Shown here: in pieces, positions 8,432 to 16,951 of the stretch
Numbering within the stretch: the first letter of the stretch is position 1
Layout: the number at the start of each line of letters is the position of its first letter
Source of the DNA: Candidatus Omnitrophota bacterium
GTDB taxonomy: Bacteria > Omnitrophota > Gorgyraeia > Duberdicusellales > 4484-171
Length of the DNA: 46,954 nucleotides
Reading direction: 5' to 3'
Assembly: GCA_020352775.1 (NCBI GenBank)
Contig: CP070684.1
Span: 148,695-195,648, forward strand
Made by a program: the position numbers and the translations under genes
Notes under the pieces: model-generated
Told to the model about the DNA's origin: nothing
The model's input: the letters and a program-made list of their open reading frames with translations, nothing else
Database searches by the model: none

Positions 8432-9193
8432 TTATTTAAGGGGAATTTCGACACTCATTCCATCGTAAGCAAACTTAATATCTAGTTTTAGTTCCTTTCG
8501 AATCTTTTCTTCCAAAAGATGAGGTTTTTGCTTAAGCATACTCATCCCAAAATGGTTAAATATTGTTCTCTTTGGCTTTATTTTTTTGTCCAGTTCGAGC
8601 GCCTCTTGCAGACAGAAATGTTCATAATCCCGTTTTTGATAGAAAATCACATTTACCACCAAAAGCGTAGAATCTTTATATATTTTGGCCAAATCATCAA
8701 AATATTTTGTGTCCGAAACAAATGAAATAATATCATCCTCGATATGAAATTTAAGACCATAAGTTTGGACCTGATGTATATTTTTAACCGGAACTTCGAA
8801 GTTAATATCGCCAATCTTAAATTCACCCTTTTTTAGTTTTGTAATTTTTTCAACACTATCCTCTAGATATGAAAATAACACTCCATGCGGGCCCATGGCA
8901 TCTGAAGGAAGAAATAAAACGCCTCGTTTTTTAAACCCTCCAGTTGTCATTGCCTCAATCATTACATTTAAATCGCCGGAATGATCCAGGTGTTTATGGG
9001 TTAATATAATTGCATCGAGGCTGGAAGGGTCTATTTTAGGCCTGCTTTGCGCGCAGCGAACCAATGATCCTGGCCCGGGATCAATGATTATATTAGTTGA
9101 TTTGTAATTCAGCCAGATACCGGCAGATGAACGTAGCTGACGTATCATCACAAATCTTGCGCCGGCAGTACCTAAAAACTTAATAAAACTCAT
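8432..9193 (-). CDS. MBL-fold metal-dependent hydrolase
   Basis: 253-residue cytosolic metallo-beta-lactamase-fold protein. The metal-binding motif THKHLDHSGD (HxHxDH with the first residues TH.H.DH), the IIIDPGPGS strand, SDTKYF and a C-terminal FNHFGM are visible. The arrangement resembles RNase Z-like or phosphodiesterase-like MBL proteins, but the exonuclease segment is absent, so the substrate is not assignable. It is the last gene of the pta-to-MBL run and starts 2 bases after the NYN gene. Confidence 0.75.
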   Translation of the reverse strand: MSFIKFLGTAGARFVMIRQLRSSAGIWLNYKSTNIIIDPGPGSLVRCAQSRPKIDPSSLDAIILTHKHLDHSGDLNVMIEAMTTGGFKKRGVLFLPSDAMGPHGVLFSYLEDSVEKITKLKKGEFKIGDINFEVPVKNIHQVQTYGLKFHIEDDIISFVSDTKYFDDLAKIYKDSTLLVVNVIFYQKRDYEHFCLQEALELDKKIKPKRTIFNHFGMSMLKQKPHLLEEKIRKELKLDIKFAYDGMSVEIPLK

Positions 9194-9194
9194 A

Positions 9195-9647
9195 TTACTC
9201 CTTGAGCCAAATTTTCCTTAGTTCCTCGGTAATCTCTCTTTGCAAAGAATAACTTATATCTTTGCTTGGTTCCTTTTTTTGTTTTTGTTTAACCTTTAAG
9301 AAATCTGCGACGCTTAAAAGGTTTGCGCCTTGGGCTTTAGCGAAATCTCTGATTTCTCTGTCATCGCTGACCAGGACTATTTGACGTTTATTTTTAGCTT
9401 TTTGTATCCTCTCTTTGATAACATCATCGGCGTCTCTTTCACAACTGAAAAGTATTTGGAATTGACGTTCCCTTAATGCGTCAGTACGGGGGCTACCGTC
9501 AAAAACTATACAGACCTTATTGTTTTTACTGCCAGTAAGTTTTTTCTGTTTTATGTAAGAAATTAAATCCTGCCAGGGATTAGATGAACTTTTTAAGGTA
9601 GGAATTTTATGAATTACGTTGAAGCCATCGATGATATACACTAACAT
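9195..9647 (-). CDS. NYN-domain (YacP-like) RNA endonuclease
   Basis: 150 residues with the PIN-like NYN fold: IIDGFNVIHK at the start (first acidic residue), CIVFDGS, and the acidic cluster SCERDADDVIKERI and VSDDREI. This matches the YacP/Rae1 family (PF05991); Bacillus Rae1 cuts mRNA on the ribosome. Whether this protein does so is inference. Its ATG lies 41 bases inside the 3' end of the upstream membrane-protein gene, so the two share DNA in different frames. Confidence 0.8.
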   Translation of the reverse strand: MLVYIIDGFNVIHKIPTLKSSSNPWQDLISYIKQKKLTGSKNNKVCIVFDGSPRTDALRERQFQILFSCERDADDVIKERIQKAKNKRQIVLVSDDREIRDFAKAQGANLLSVADFLKVKQKQKKEPSKDISYSLQREITEELRKIWLKE

Positions 9648-10557
9648 ATATAATGCCTCCTAAAATCCCCGCAAATACAAAAAAGGCTAGGTTTAATAAA
9701 GACATTCCGAAACTTATTTTTGGCGCGATACCGATCAGAGAAAAAAAGTAAACTGCTGCTGCTTCCCGTGAGCCGGCCCCAACAATGGTAATGGGAATCA
9801 TGGCAATAGCCATAATAATCGGGACTAAAATCAGAAAATAAATAAAGCTTATCTGTACTCCAAAGCCACGCGACGCAAGAAAAAATCCCAGGGAAACAAA
9901 AATATGTACACTCACTGAATAGAATAAAGACCTGAAGAAGACTGACGGCTTCTCCTTAAAGAAATAAAGCTGATCATGAAGGGTAATTGCTTTTTCGTGC
10001 AAAGCGGGATGTTTTTTCAGGACTTTCGCAAAAAATAAAAAAAATGATTTACTGAAGATAAATAGTGCCCATAACCCCACAAATAAAAAGAAAAGACCCA
10101 GTGGCGTAAGAACCTGAATGGTGGGTATTAAATGTCGGCCGAAAAAGTAGAAAACAGCCACTAACATCACTAAACCTACCGCCCCGCTAAATCTGTCCAT
10201 AAGAACTGAGGAGGCAACTTTGCTACCTTGCTTGTACTGTGAAAAAATACTGAAAGCTCGAAAAGCATCCCCTGCAACAAACGAAGGAAAGAAAAGATTA
10301 AAGAAAAGCCCACAAAGAAAAGCAATGCCGGCTTCAAGAAAAGAAACTTTTATGCCCAGCGAAAAAAGCAAGAATCGCCACCTCAAAACTATTACGATAT
10401 GGGCGAAGATAAATGCTAAAAACGCATAGAAGATATAGATTTTGTGGGAATCAGCGAAGGTTTTTAACAATTCATCATAGGGAACGAATTTGGTGAGCGC
10501 ATAAAGAAGGCCCAAGCTGACTGCGCATCGTAAAAAGAAAGAAACTTTTTTATTCAT
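9607..10557 (-). CDS. LPG-synthase-type (AglD/MprF-like) integral membrane protein
   Basis: 316 residues with about eight membrane helices and the PF03706 features: an N-terminal R.RF.LF helix region (LRWRFLLFSLG), FNLFFPSFVAGDAFRAF in the middle, and IPITIVGAGSREAAAVYFF. Members are flippase-like or associated with glycolipid synthesis; there is no MprF synthase domain here. The substrate is unknown. The C-terminal codons overlap the NYN gene by 41 bases, and GSREA is well preserved. Confidence 0.8.
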   Translation of the reverse strand: MNKKVSFFLRCAVSLGLLYALTKFVPYDELLKTFADSHKIYIFYAFLAFIFAHIVIVLRWRFLLFSLGIKVSFLEAGIAFLCGLFFNLFFPSFVAGDAFRAFSIFSQYKQGSKVASSVLMDRFSGAVGLVMLVAVFYFFGRHLIPTIQVLTPLGLFFLFVGLWALFIFSKSFFLFFAKVLKKHPALHEKAITLHDQLYFFKEKPSVFFRSLFYSVSVHIFVSLGFFLASRGFGVQISFIYFLILVPIIMAIAMIPITIVGAGSREAAAVYFFSLIGIAPKISFGMSLLNLAFFVFAGILGGIIYVSVYHRWLQRNS

Positions 10558-10580
10558 TGAACGAAAAATTGCTTACCGGC

Positions 10581-11516
10581 CTAAGCGCTTATATAACTTC
10601 CTTTAATGTAGTGGTACACGCTTAAGGCCGCGATCGCGCCTTCGGAGGCAGCAGTTACAAGCTGACGTAAGGGGCGCTTACGACAATCACCGCATGCCCA
10701 GATCTGGTCTGCGGAGGTTCGCATCTCTTCGTTGGTTAGAATAAATCCGTGATCATCCATGGCCACTACATCCCTGAAAATATCGGTGCTGGGCCTTATT
10801 CCAATGGAAACAAAAACTCCCTGCACCACTAATGGGCGCCTCTGCTGATGATGAGTGTTTTCAATGGTTACCTTCTCCATTAAGTCTTTTCCGGAAATAT
10901 TTCGCACTTGGGTGTTAAATAGAATTTGGATGTTTTCTTTTTCGGATAATTTCTTCTGCAAATATTCAATTGCGCGTAACCGGTGACCGCGATGGATAAG
11001 GTATACTTTCTTACAAATATTACTTAAATAAAGTGCTTCCTCGGCGGCGGTATTACCTCCCCCCACTACTACCACTTCTTTATCGCGAAAGAAAAACCCG
11101 TCGCATATCGCACAATAAGAAACACCTTTTCCCAAAAAATCATCTTCGCCCTCAACTCCCAATTTCTTAAAAGATGCGCCGGTTGCAATGATTGCGCTTT
11201 TTGCTCGATATTTAGAGTGATGAGAGTCAAGCTGTACATGGTTGTCCACAAATTCTATCTTAGTGACTTTTTTCTTTATCGGCTTTACTCCTAACACTTC
11301 TAGTGTTAGATCCAGCTTCTCGGCAAGCTCAGCACCCCGTGTGCCCACTTCTAATCCAGGATAATTATCGACCGCTTCCATAAGAAGTAGTTGTCCGCCG
11401 ACCACTTGATGGTCAAAAAGAAAAAAATCTAACCCCGCCCGCTTGGCATAAATACTCGCGCTCACCCCTGCAATACCTGTTCCGATGATCGCGAGTTCCT
11501 TTAGCTCTTCACTCAT
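10581..11516 (-). CDS. trxB: Thioredoxin reductase
   Basis: 311-residue FAD/NADPH disulfide reductase. The FAD-binding motif IGTGIAG is at 11-17, the redox pair CAIC at 135-138 (family CATC), the NADPH-binding VVVVGGGNTAAEEA around 148-161, and the C-terminal WACGDCRKRPLRQLVTAASEGAIAA. Length and domain order are typical. The ATG overlaps the def stop. No thioredoxin gene is in the window. Confidence 0.93.
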   Translation of the reverse strand: MSEELKELAIIGTGIAGVSASIYAKRAGLDFFLFDHQVVGGQLLLMEAVDNYPGLEVGTRGAELAEKLDLTLEVLGVKPIKKKVTKIEFVDNHVQLDSHHSKYRAKSAIIATGASFKKLGVEGEDDFLGKGVSYCAICDGFFFRDKEVVVVGGGNTAAEEALYLSNICKKVYLIHRGHRLRAIEYLQKKLSEKENIQILFNTQVRNISGKDLMEKVTIENTHHQQRRPLVVQGVFVSIGIRPSTDIFRDVVAMDDHGFILTNEEMRTSADQIWACGDCRKRPLRQLVTAASEGAIAALSVYHYIKGSYISA

Positions 11517-12042
11517 CTGTTTTGATTTTTTGCACCTTATCGTGTGTTTGTTTTTTAATTTTCTTTAATTGCGACTTGATCTTAATCCGTTTCCAAAATG
11601 GAATTCGATCAATAAAAACAATGCCGCTAATATGGTCGATCTCATGCTGCAAAACAACCGCCAAAATACCCTCAGCTTCAATATCAACCGCTTCTCTTTT
11701 TTCGTTAAGGGCAGCTACCCGCACTTTGTTGGCGCGCTTTACCTCAATCTCTAATGCCGGAAAACTTAAGCAACCCTCCAGAAAAGTAATCTTACCTTTG
11801 CGCTTTATGATTTTGGGATTGATGAGCTTGTATACCTGGTCTTGGTGCTGCACTACTATTAGATTTAAATCAAGACCAGCCTGGTTGGCAGCAAGCCCGA
11901 TTCCGTCCGCAACCCGCATGAGCCGATACATCTGGTCCAGGAAATTGCGAATATTATCATCGACTTCCTTAACATCCTTACATTTTGTCCTTAAAATCTT
12001 CTCAGGCCAGGTATGAATTCTTAATTTTATTTCCATCGTCAA
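11509..12042 (-). CDS. def: Peptide deformylase
   Basis: 177-residue metalloenzyme that removes the N-formyl group from new proteins. All three motifs are present: GIGLAANQ at 47-54, EGCLSFP at 89-95 with metal ligand C91, and HEIDH at 133-137. The C-terminal tail is very basic (KIKSQLKKIKKQTHDKVQKIK). The start overlaps the 3' end of panD by 41 bases; using the third codon (ATG at 12036) would shorten the overlap to 35. Confidence 0.96.
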   Translation of the reverse strand: MTMEIKLRIHTWPEKILRTKCKDVKEVDDNIRNFLDQMYRLMRVADGIGLAANQAGLDLNLIVVQHQDQVYKLINPKIIKRKGKITFLEGCLSFPALEIEVKRANKVRVAALNEKREAVDIEAEGILAVVLQHEIDHISGIVFIDRIPFWKRIKIKSQLKKIKKQTHDKVQKIKTDE

Positions 12043-12364
12043 GCTCTACAAATCTTGTCTTTAATGTTTTGATCTCCTCATCACTAAAAGTTGCATAGGA
12101 CACAATGATGACCTTATCCCCTTTGTATGCCGATCTTGCTGCCGGCCCATTCAAGCAGATAGCACCGCTCCCCCTTTTACCTTTAATTACATAGGTCTGC
12201 AGGCGTGCCCCGGTATTTAAATTCAATACGTCAACTCGCTCGTGTTCACGCAAATCCGCTTCATTCATAATCGCCTCATCAACGGTGATGCTTCCTTTAT
12301 AATAAAGCTGAGTTTCGGTTACAGTGGCATAAGATATTTTGGATTTAAGCATTATTCTCATCAT
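12002..12364 (-). CDS. panD: Aspartate 1-decarboxylase proenzyme
   Basis: 120-residue pyruvoyl enzyme making beta-alanine for pantothenate and CoA. MLKSKI..ATVTE is followed by the self-cleavage site YYKGSIT. Counting from this start, the cut falls at Gly24-Ser25, as in E. coli, which supports the ATG at 12364. GAICLNGPAAR and KGDKVIIVSYA are also conserved. Placement next to ackA-pta (acetyl-CoA metabolism) is reasonable but not functionally obligatory. Confidence 0.95.
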   Translation of the reverse strand: MMRIMLKSKISYATVTETQLYYKGSITVDEAIMNEADLREHERVDVLNLNTGARLQTYVIKGKRGSGAICLNGPAARSAYKGDKVIIVSYATFSDEEIKTLKTRFVELDDGNKIKNSYLA

Positions 12365-12371
12365 GACCTTA

Positions 12372-13484
12372 TCACCTCTTTTTCTTTTTTCTTTTTAAGG
12401 GTCTTTTGGTGCAAAATTGGCGAGTAAGTTGAGCAATCATAAGCTCTTCATCGGTAGGAACAATGAGAAACTTTGTTTTTTTAGGCACAATACAACTTAT
12501 GTCGTTTTTCAACCTTGCGATTAATCTTGGGTTATTCTCACCTATTCCCCCTGTAAAACAAATCGCATCTGCCCCACATAAGGCACAATAATAGGCGCCA
12601 ATATATTTCTTTACGCGGTATAAAAACATCTCAAGTGCTAACTTTGTCCGCTGATTACCCCTTTTAGCCGCATCTTTTATTGGACGAATATCATTACTTA
12701 TGCCGGAAATGCCCAAAAGGCCGCTTTTTCTGTTTAAAATCTTATCCATTGCATCCAATGAAAGTTTTTCTTTTTGCATAAGATAAAATACTGCCGCAAC
12801 ATCAATATCACCGGATCGCGTTCCCATAATCAACCCTTCTAAAGGAGTAAAACCCATTGAGGTATCAATTGACTTTCCTTTTTTAATGGCGGTGATACTG
12901 CAGCCATTTCCAAGATGACAGGTAATCAGGTTAATTTTACTTAAAGGCTTACCCAAGATTTGAGCTGCCTGTTTGGCCACAAATTGATGAGATGTTCCAT
13001 GAAAACCGTATTTTCGTACTCCGTATTTTTTATAATACGAAAATGGCAATGCATACATATAGGCATATTGCGGTATGGTTTGGTGAAAAGCAGTATCAAA
13101 AACCGCGACTTGTTTTACTTTAGGAGCGATTTTTCGACAACCCATAATCCCGGCTAAATTCACAGGGTTATGAAGGGGGGCTAATTCAGAATATTTCTTA
13201 ATTGTTTTTATCAGTCTATCGTTTATTATATTAGGCTTTCTTACTGTTTCTGCGCCATGAACAACCCTGTGCCCGATGCTCGAAATTTCCCCTGGCTGGC
13301 GTATCACTTTTTGCCGAAGAAGTCTTTTAAATAAAACCTGAATCCCCTGGGTATGGTCTTTTATTGACGAAGCCTTTTCTCCAATTTGCTCGATAAGACC
13401 CTTGGCAATTAAAGTTGGCCCGGGGAATTTATAAAGTTTATATTTTATGGAAGAGCTTCCACAATTAATAACTAAAATCTTCAT
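12372..13484 (-). CDS. ackA: Acetate kinase
   Basis: 370-residue kinase converting acetyl phosphate and ADP to acetate and ATP. Signatures: N-terminal VINCGSSSIKY, GHRVVHGAE, FDTAFHQTIP, YGFHGTSHQFV, CHLGNGCS, DTSMGFTPLEGLIMGTRSGDID and FTGGIGENNP. It is slightly shorter than the usual ~400 residues. It ends in a lysine/arginine-rich tail. The start overlaps the pta stop as ATGA, making a textbook pta-ackA pair for substrate-level ATP formation, consistent with a fermentative or acetogenic lifestyle. Confidence 0.96.
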   Translation of the reverse strand: MKILVINCGSSSIKYKLYKFPGPTLIAKGLIEQIGEKASSIKDHTQGIQVLFKRLLRQKVIRQPGEISSIGHRVVHGAETVRKPNIINDRLIKTIKKYSELAPLHNPVNLAGIMGCRKIAPKVKQVAVFDTAFHQTIPQYAYMYALPFSYYKKYGVRKYGFHGTSHQFVAKQAAQILGKPLSKINLITCHLGNGCSITAIKKGKSIDTSMGFTPLEGLIMGTRSGDIDVAAVFYLMQKEKLSLDAMDKILNRKSGLLGISGISNDIRPIKDAAKRGNQRTKLALEMFLYRVKKYIGAYYCALCGADAICFTGGIGENNPRLIARLKNDISCIVPKKTKFLIVPTDEELMIAQLTRQFCTKRPLKRKKKKR

Positions 13485-14431
13485 TTGCCTCTTTCTCTAT
13501 TCTGGGCCCGTATCACAGTAACAGCCGCACAATCAATGATATCGTCTACGCTGCAGCCCCGCGATAAATCGCTACAGGGCTGAACTGTGCCAAGAACAAT
13601 GGGACCTACTGCGCGTGCTTTTGCTAAACGCTGGGTAAGCTTGTAACATATATTTCCGGCATCAAGGTTAGGGAAAATAAGCACATTGGCGTGGCCGGCA
13701 ACATTGCTTTTATTGACCTTAATTTTGGCCACTTCCGGCACAATCGCCGCATCGGGCTGCAACTCTCCGTCAATGGCAAATTCATTTGTTTTGGACTTTG
13801 CTATCTTTACCGCCTCTTTTATTTTATCCACCCATCTTCCTTCTGCGCTTCCCTTTGTGGAAAAGCTTAGCATTCCCACGCGTGGGTTGATTTCTAAAAC
13901 TTCTTTGGCAAAACGTGCGCTGGATATCGCAATATTTGCCAGCTGCTCACTTGTCGGATAAGGTATCACCCCGCAATCAGCATAGACAAAAACCCCGCCT
14001 TCACCATAGGCGCAATCAGGAACTGACATAATAAAACAGCTCGATACAATCGCAGTCTTTCTGTCTATTGATAAGCAGTTGAGTGCCGCTCGGATTACAG
14101 TCGAAGTTGTGGATTTTGCACCGGCCACAAACCCATCAGCATAACCCTGCTTTACCATCATCACCGCATAATTAAGCGGGTCTTCCATGACCTCCCGCGC
14201 TTCCTCAAAAGTCACGCCCCTTACTTCCTTTCTTTCAAAGAAAATGTTAGCAAATTCCTCTTGTTTTTCCGGATCAAGGTTATCATGGGTAAGTAAAAGC
14301 GGACGTGCTATTTTCTCTTTTCCGATGTAATGCACTGCCTCCACAATCCGATCGTCATCAGCTTCGGGAAAAACAATTATTTTGGGGTCCTTCTGGGCCC
14401 GGGAGCGTAATTTTTCAATAATTGCATTCAT
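13481..14431 (-). CDS. pta: Phosphate acetyltransferase
   Basis: 316-residue short-form Pta (no N-terminal DRTGG/BioD-like domain) that interconverts acetyl-CoA and acetyl phosphate. Signatures: IVFPEADDDRIVEA, YADGFVAGAKSTTSTVIRAAL, ADCGVIPYPTSEQLANIAI, MLSFSTKGSA, DGELQPDAAIVPEVA, and NVLIFPNLDAGNICYKL. The ATG is preceded by AAAGGAG. It is the first gene of a long run that continues through ackA to the MBL gene. Confidence 0.95.
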   Translation of the reverse strand: MNAIIEKLRSRAQKDPKIIVFPEADDDRIVEAVHYIGKEKIARPLLLTHDNLDPEKQEEFANIFFERKEVRGVTFEEAREVMEDPLNYAVMMVKQGYADGFVAGAKSTTSTVIRAALNCLSIDRKTAIVSSCFIMSVPDCAYGEGGVFVYADCGVIPYPTSEQLANIAISSARFAKEVLEINPRVGMLSFSTKGSAEGRWVDKIKEAVKIAKSKTNEFAIDGELQPDAAIVPEVAKIKVNKSNVAGHANVLIFPNLDAGNICYKLTQRLAKARAVGPIVLGTVQPCSDLSRGCSVDDIIDCAAVTVIRAQNRERGK

Positions 14432-14445
14432 ACCTAACTCCTTTC

Positions 14446-14469
14446 AAAAAAGAGGACAACAAACCCTCT
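14446..14469 (-). terminator. Hairpin with T run, terminator or attenuator ahead of pta
   Basis: AGAGG (14469-14465), a 9-base loop, CCTCT (14455-14451), then six T residues on the minus strand. It lies about 85 bases beyond the pgi stop but just downstream of the predicted pta start point. It could end readthrough from pgi or attenuate pta. Confidence 0.4.
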
Positions 14470-14477
14470 ATGATTTT

Positions 14478-14506
14478 ATTATATTTACGTTGCAGTCGAT
14501 TGTCAG
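14478..14506 (-). promoter_or_regulatory. Sigma-70 promoter of the pta-ackA operon
   Basis: The -35 CTGACA (14501-14506) and -10 TATAAT (14478-14483) have a 17-base spacer. A second isolated TGGTATAAT occurs farther upstream, near 14520, without a clear -35. Confidence 0.7.
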
Positions 14507-14554
14507 GTTAACGAAGAGAAAATTATACCAGAGATTGGAAAAAAATCCAGAAAA

Positions 14555-15970
14555 TTAAGAAAGGGAGGCTAGGAGGGATTTATCCACAATAGTAAGATGG
14601 GTGGCTTTGGCGATTAGCTTCAAAGACTCGATATTTTTATTTAAAGTTTGGGAAGAAAACGGCTTAATTTCCTGATTAAAGGACGCTGCAAGCAAAATGA
14701 CAAAAAAACTGTTTTTATCAGCGAACGCAGCTTGATATGAATGGTGATTCCAGTCACTTCCTACGAATACAAATATTTGCTTAGCGCTAAATTCTTTGTT
14801 AAATCTACTTTTAATCTGCTCCATTTGGGTAGCGAAAGGATGAAAATAAAGCACTACTTCGACAAACGGCTGCTTTCCTATTTTCTTTTTTACCTCTGAT
14901 ATAATCTCATCCAGTGTCAGCTGGGGTATCTCACCAATTTCCTCTCCTTCGAGTTTACGCATCTGAGATTTGTATTTTTCGACATAGTCTTGATTCACAA
15001 AATTAAGCCCTTTTAGCGCGGCATAAAATGCCACAAAATTCTGAAGAAAATACATCTGGCACATAAGAGAAACAACAGGGTTTTTGATTTGCAGTTTAAG
15101 TTTAAGGGGATAAAATCCGTCTATCTTGACATCCAAGCTAGCTGTTTTTACGAAAAAACTCTCTTTTTTGGATCCTATGGATTCCTGAAAAAGCTGCACC
15201 ACCCAGGGGTAAAAGTATCGGTGTATCTCAGGGTCTATGTAGACATTAAAATAGGCTTTGTCAGTGTCTTTGTATTTTATAGCTTCCTCTAATGCTTCGT
15301 GCCTTATGGTTTCCTGAAAAAAGCAATATTCATTATAAATACGCTCTAATTCATTAAAGTTTTTCTTTAAGAGCAAAAATAAGGGCAAAAGAAAAATAAG
15401 CGAGCCAGGACAAGAAAACCTTCCCCCCATATCAGCGTTAGCATCCGGCTGGATTGCGCATTTCTTGGCTTCCTGCCATCCCGCAGAGCTGAGTTTCTCG
15501 AATGAGTTAGGGTCTGATAGCCACAAAAAGTGGTTTTTCCAATCCTTGCCGAAAACTTCTTTTAAAGTGTGGCTAAGAAGCTGAGTTTCTTTGGTGGTGC
15601 CGGATTTAGAAATTGGAATGACTAAAGCAGTGTCCGTTTTTTTGGCAATTTTTGAGATTAACTCCTCTAACGCCGCCGGATCCAAGCTATCTAAGGTATA
15701 AAGAGGACTTTCTTTAAATAATGACAGCAAGGCTTTGATCCCATTGCCAGAACCTCCAATACCCACAAAGATGAAGGTATCCTTACCTTTAAGAATGTTG
15801 TCGATATCATCCAAAGATTTTTTGATGTCTAAAAAGGGAATCGGGCGCACCCAGCCTAAGCGCGGCGCATTCTGATCAAATCCTATTGTTCGAAAAGGAT
15901 TATTGCCAGCGATATCTTGTTGATTATTGCCCGCTGCACCTAAAAGATATTGTTCTAACTTCTCAATCAT
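14555..15970 (-). CDS. pgi: Glucose-6-phosphate isomerase
   Basis: 471-residue SIS-type isomerase interconverting glucose-6-P and fructose-6-P. FVGIGGSGNGIKAL, PISKSGTTKET, GGRFSCPGSLIFLLP and VQLFQESIGSKK are the phosphosugar and active-site segments of Pgi. The protein is shorter than the ~550-residue proteobacterial enzyme and resembles the shorter bacterial form. It follows the second diguanylate cyclase by 15 bases, so it is probably co-transcribed with the ABC ATPase. Confidence 0.85.
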   Translation of the reverse strand: MIEKLEQYLLGAAGNNQQDIAGNNPFRTIGFDQNAPRLGWVRPIPFLDIKKSLDDIDNILKGKDTFIFVGIGGSGNGIKALLSLFKESPLYTLDSLDPAALEELISKIAKKTDTALVIPISKSGTTKETQLLSHTLKEVFGKDWKNHFLWLSDPNSFEKLSSAGWQEAKKCAIQPDANADMGGRFSCPGSLIFLLPLFLLLKKNFNELERIYNEYCFFQETIRHEALEEAIKYKDTDKAYFNVYIDPEIHRYFYPWVVQLFQESIGSKKESFFVKTASLDVKIDGFYPLKLKLQIKNPVVSLMCQMYFLQNFVAFYAALKGLNFVNQDYVEKYKSQMRKLEGEEIGEIPQLTLDEIISEVKKKIGKQPFVEVVLYFHPFATQMEQIKSRFNKEFSAKQIFVFVGSDWNHHSYQAAFADKNSFFVILLAASFNQEIKPFSSQTLNKNIESLKLIAKATHLTIVDKSLLASLS

Positions 15971-15985
15971 AACAAAATCCTTTAA

Positions 15986-16951
15986 CTAAAACCAGCCCAC
16001 CCTGCTTCTTCCTGAAGTCTTTGCTTTATAAAGGGCTTTGTCGGCGATCTCAATAAGTACATCGGGATGAACAGTGTTTTCAGGGTAGGCGGCGACTCCT
16101 ACACTAACTGTTACGCTAACTGTCTCATCAAATGCTTTAATCTTTTTCTGAGAAATAAGGGTTGAAATTCTTTCTGCCACAAGAATTGCCCCGGCACGGT
16201 CGGTATCGGGTAAGATTATTGAAAACTCTTCCCCTCCATAACGGGCCACAAAGTCTATTTCTCGAATATTTCCTTTCATTGATTGTGCGATTTCTCGAAG
16301 CACCACATCACCCACTAAATGCCCGTAGGTATCGTTAATCTTTTTAAAATGATCAATATCAGCCATCAAAAATGATAAATTGAGGTTAGATTTTTTGGCA
16401 CGCTCAAACTCTTCAAATAAACGCTGCAGGAAATAGCGGCGGTTATGCACTTCGGTAAGGGTATCGTATATCGAAAGTTGCTGGAGCTTCTCATACAGAT
16501 TTATTCTCTCCAAACACAACCCTAAAAGCTTTGCAAAAAGAGGAAGGTATTCGATGCCCTTTTTGGAGCGGGTCTTAACGCTCATGATATTGGAAGGATC
16601 GCTGCCAAGCTGAAACTCCAAGTGATCCGACCCGCTTAAGGGGGTATGAAACGATATCTCATCGATATCAAAATCTTTTATCCCTTCAGAAAATACAGAA
16701 AAAAGATCCTTACGATCCAGTAGCGGCGCAATCTTTCTTGTCACATCATAAAATAAAAATTGCCCCCCAATTCTTTCTTCTACCTTACCTTTTTCATGCT
16801 TTAAAGACTCCTCCTCTTCGAGAAGCTGCTTATAGCTCTGCTGCAAATACTCTTTCTCTTTTAGTCGCTGGGCAATGAAGCGGCGAAACACAATTACTTG
16901 AATCCCCAAAAAAAGTGCTGCGAAAATAACGATTATTATCCCGCAGTACAT
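15986..16951 (-). CDS. Membrane-anchored diguanylate cyclase (GGDEF), with I-site
   Basis: 321 residues: an N-terminal membrane helix (about 4-22), a charged coiled coil (about 28-65), a degenerate GAF-like sensor region, then a GGDEF domain (about 165-321) with DIDHFKKINDTYGH and the active-site loop RYGGEEF. Five residues before the loop, REID matches the RxxD inhibitory site, so feedback by cyclic di-GMP is likely. It overlaps the upstream GGDEF gene by 16 bases and ends in TAG. It should be an active cyclase. Confidence 0.88.
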   Translation of the reverse strand: MYCGIIIVIFAALFLGIQVIVFRRFIAQRLKEKEYLQQSYKQLLEEEESLKHEKGKVEERIGGQFLFYDVTRKIAPLLDRKDLFSVFSEGIKDFDIDEISFHTPLSGSDHLEFQLGSDPSNIMSVKTRSKKGIEYLPLFAKLLGLCLERINLYEKLQQLSIYDTLTEVHNRRYFLQRLFEEFERAKKSNLNLSFLMADIDHFKKINDTYGHLVGDVVLREIAQSMKGNIREIDFVARYGGEEFSIILPDTDRAGAILVAERISTLISQKKIKAFDETVSVTVSVGVAAYPENTVHPDVLIEIADKALYKAKTSGRSRVGWF

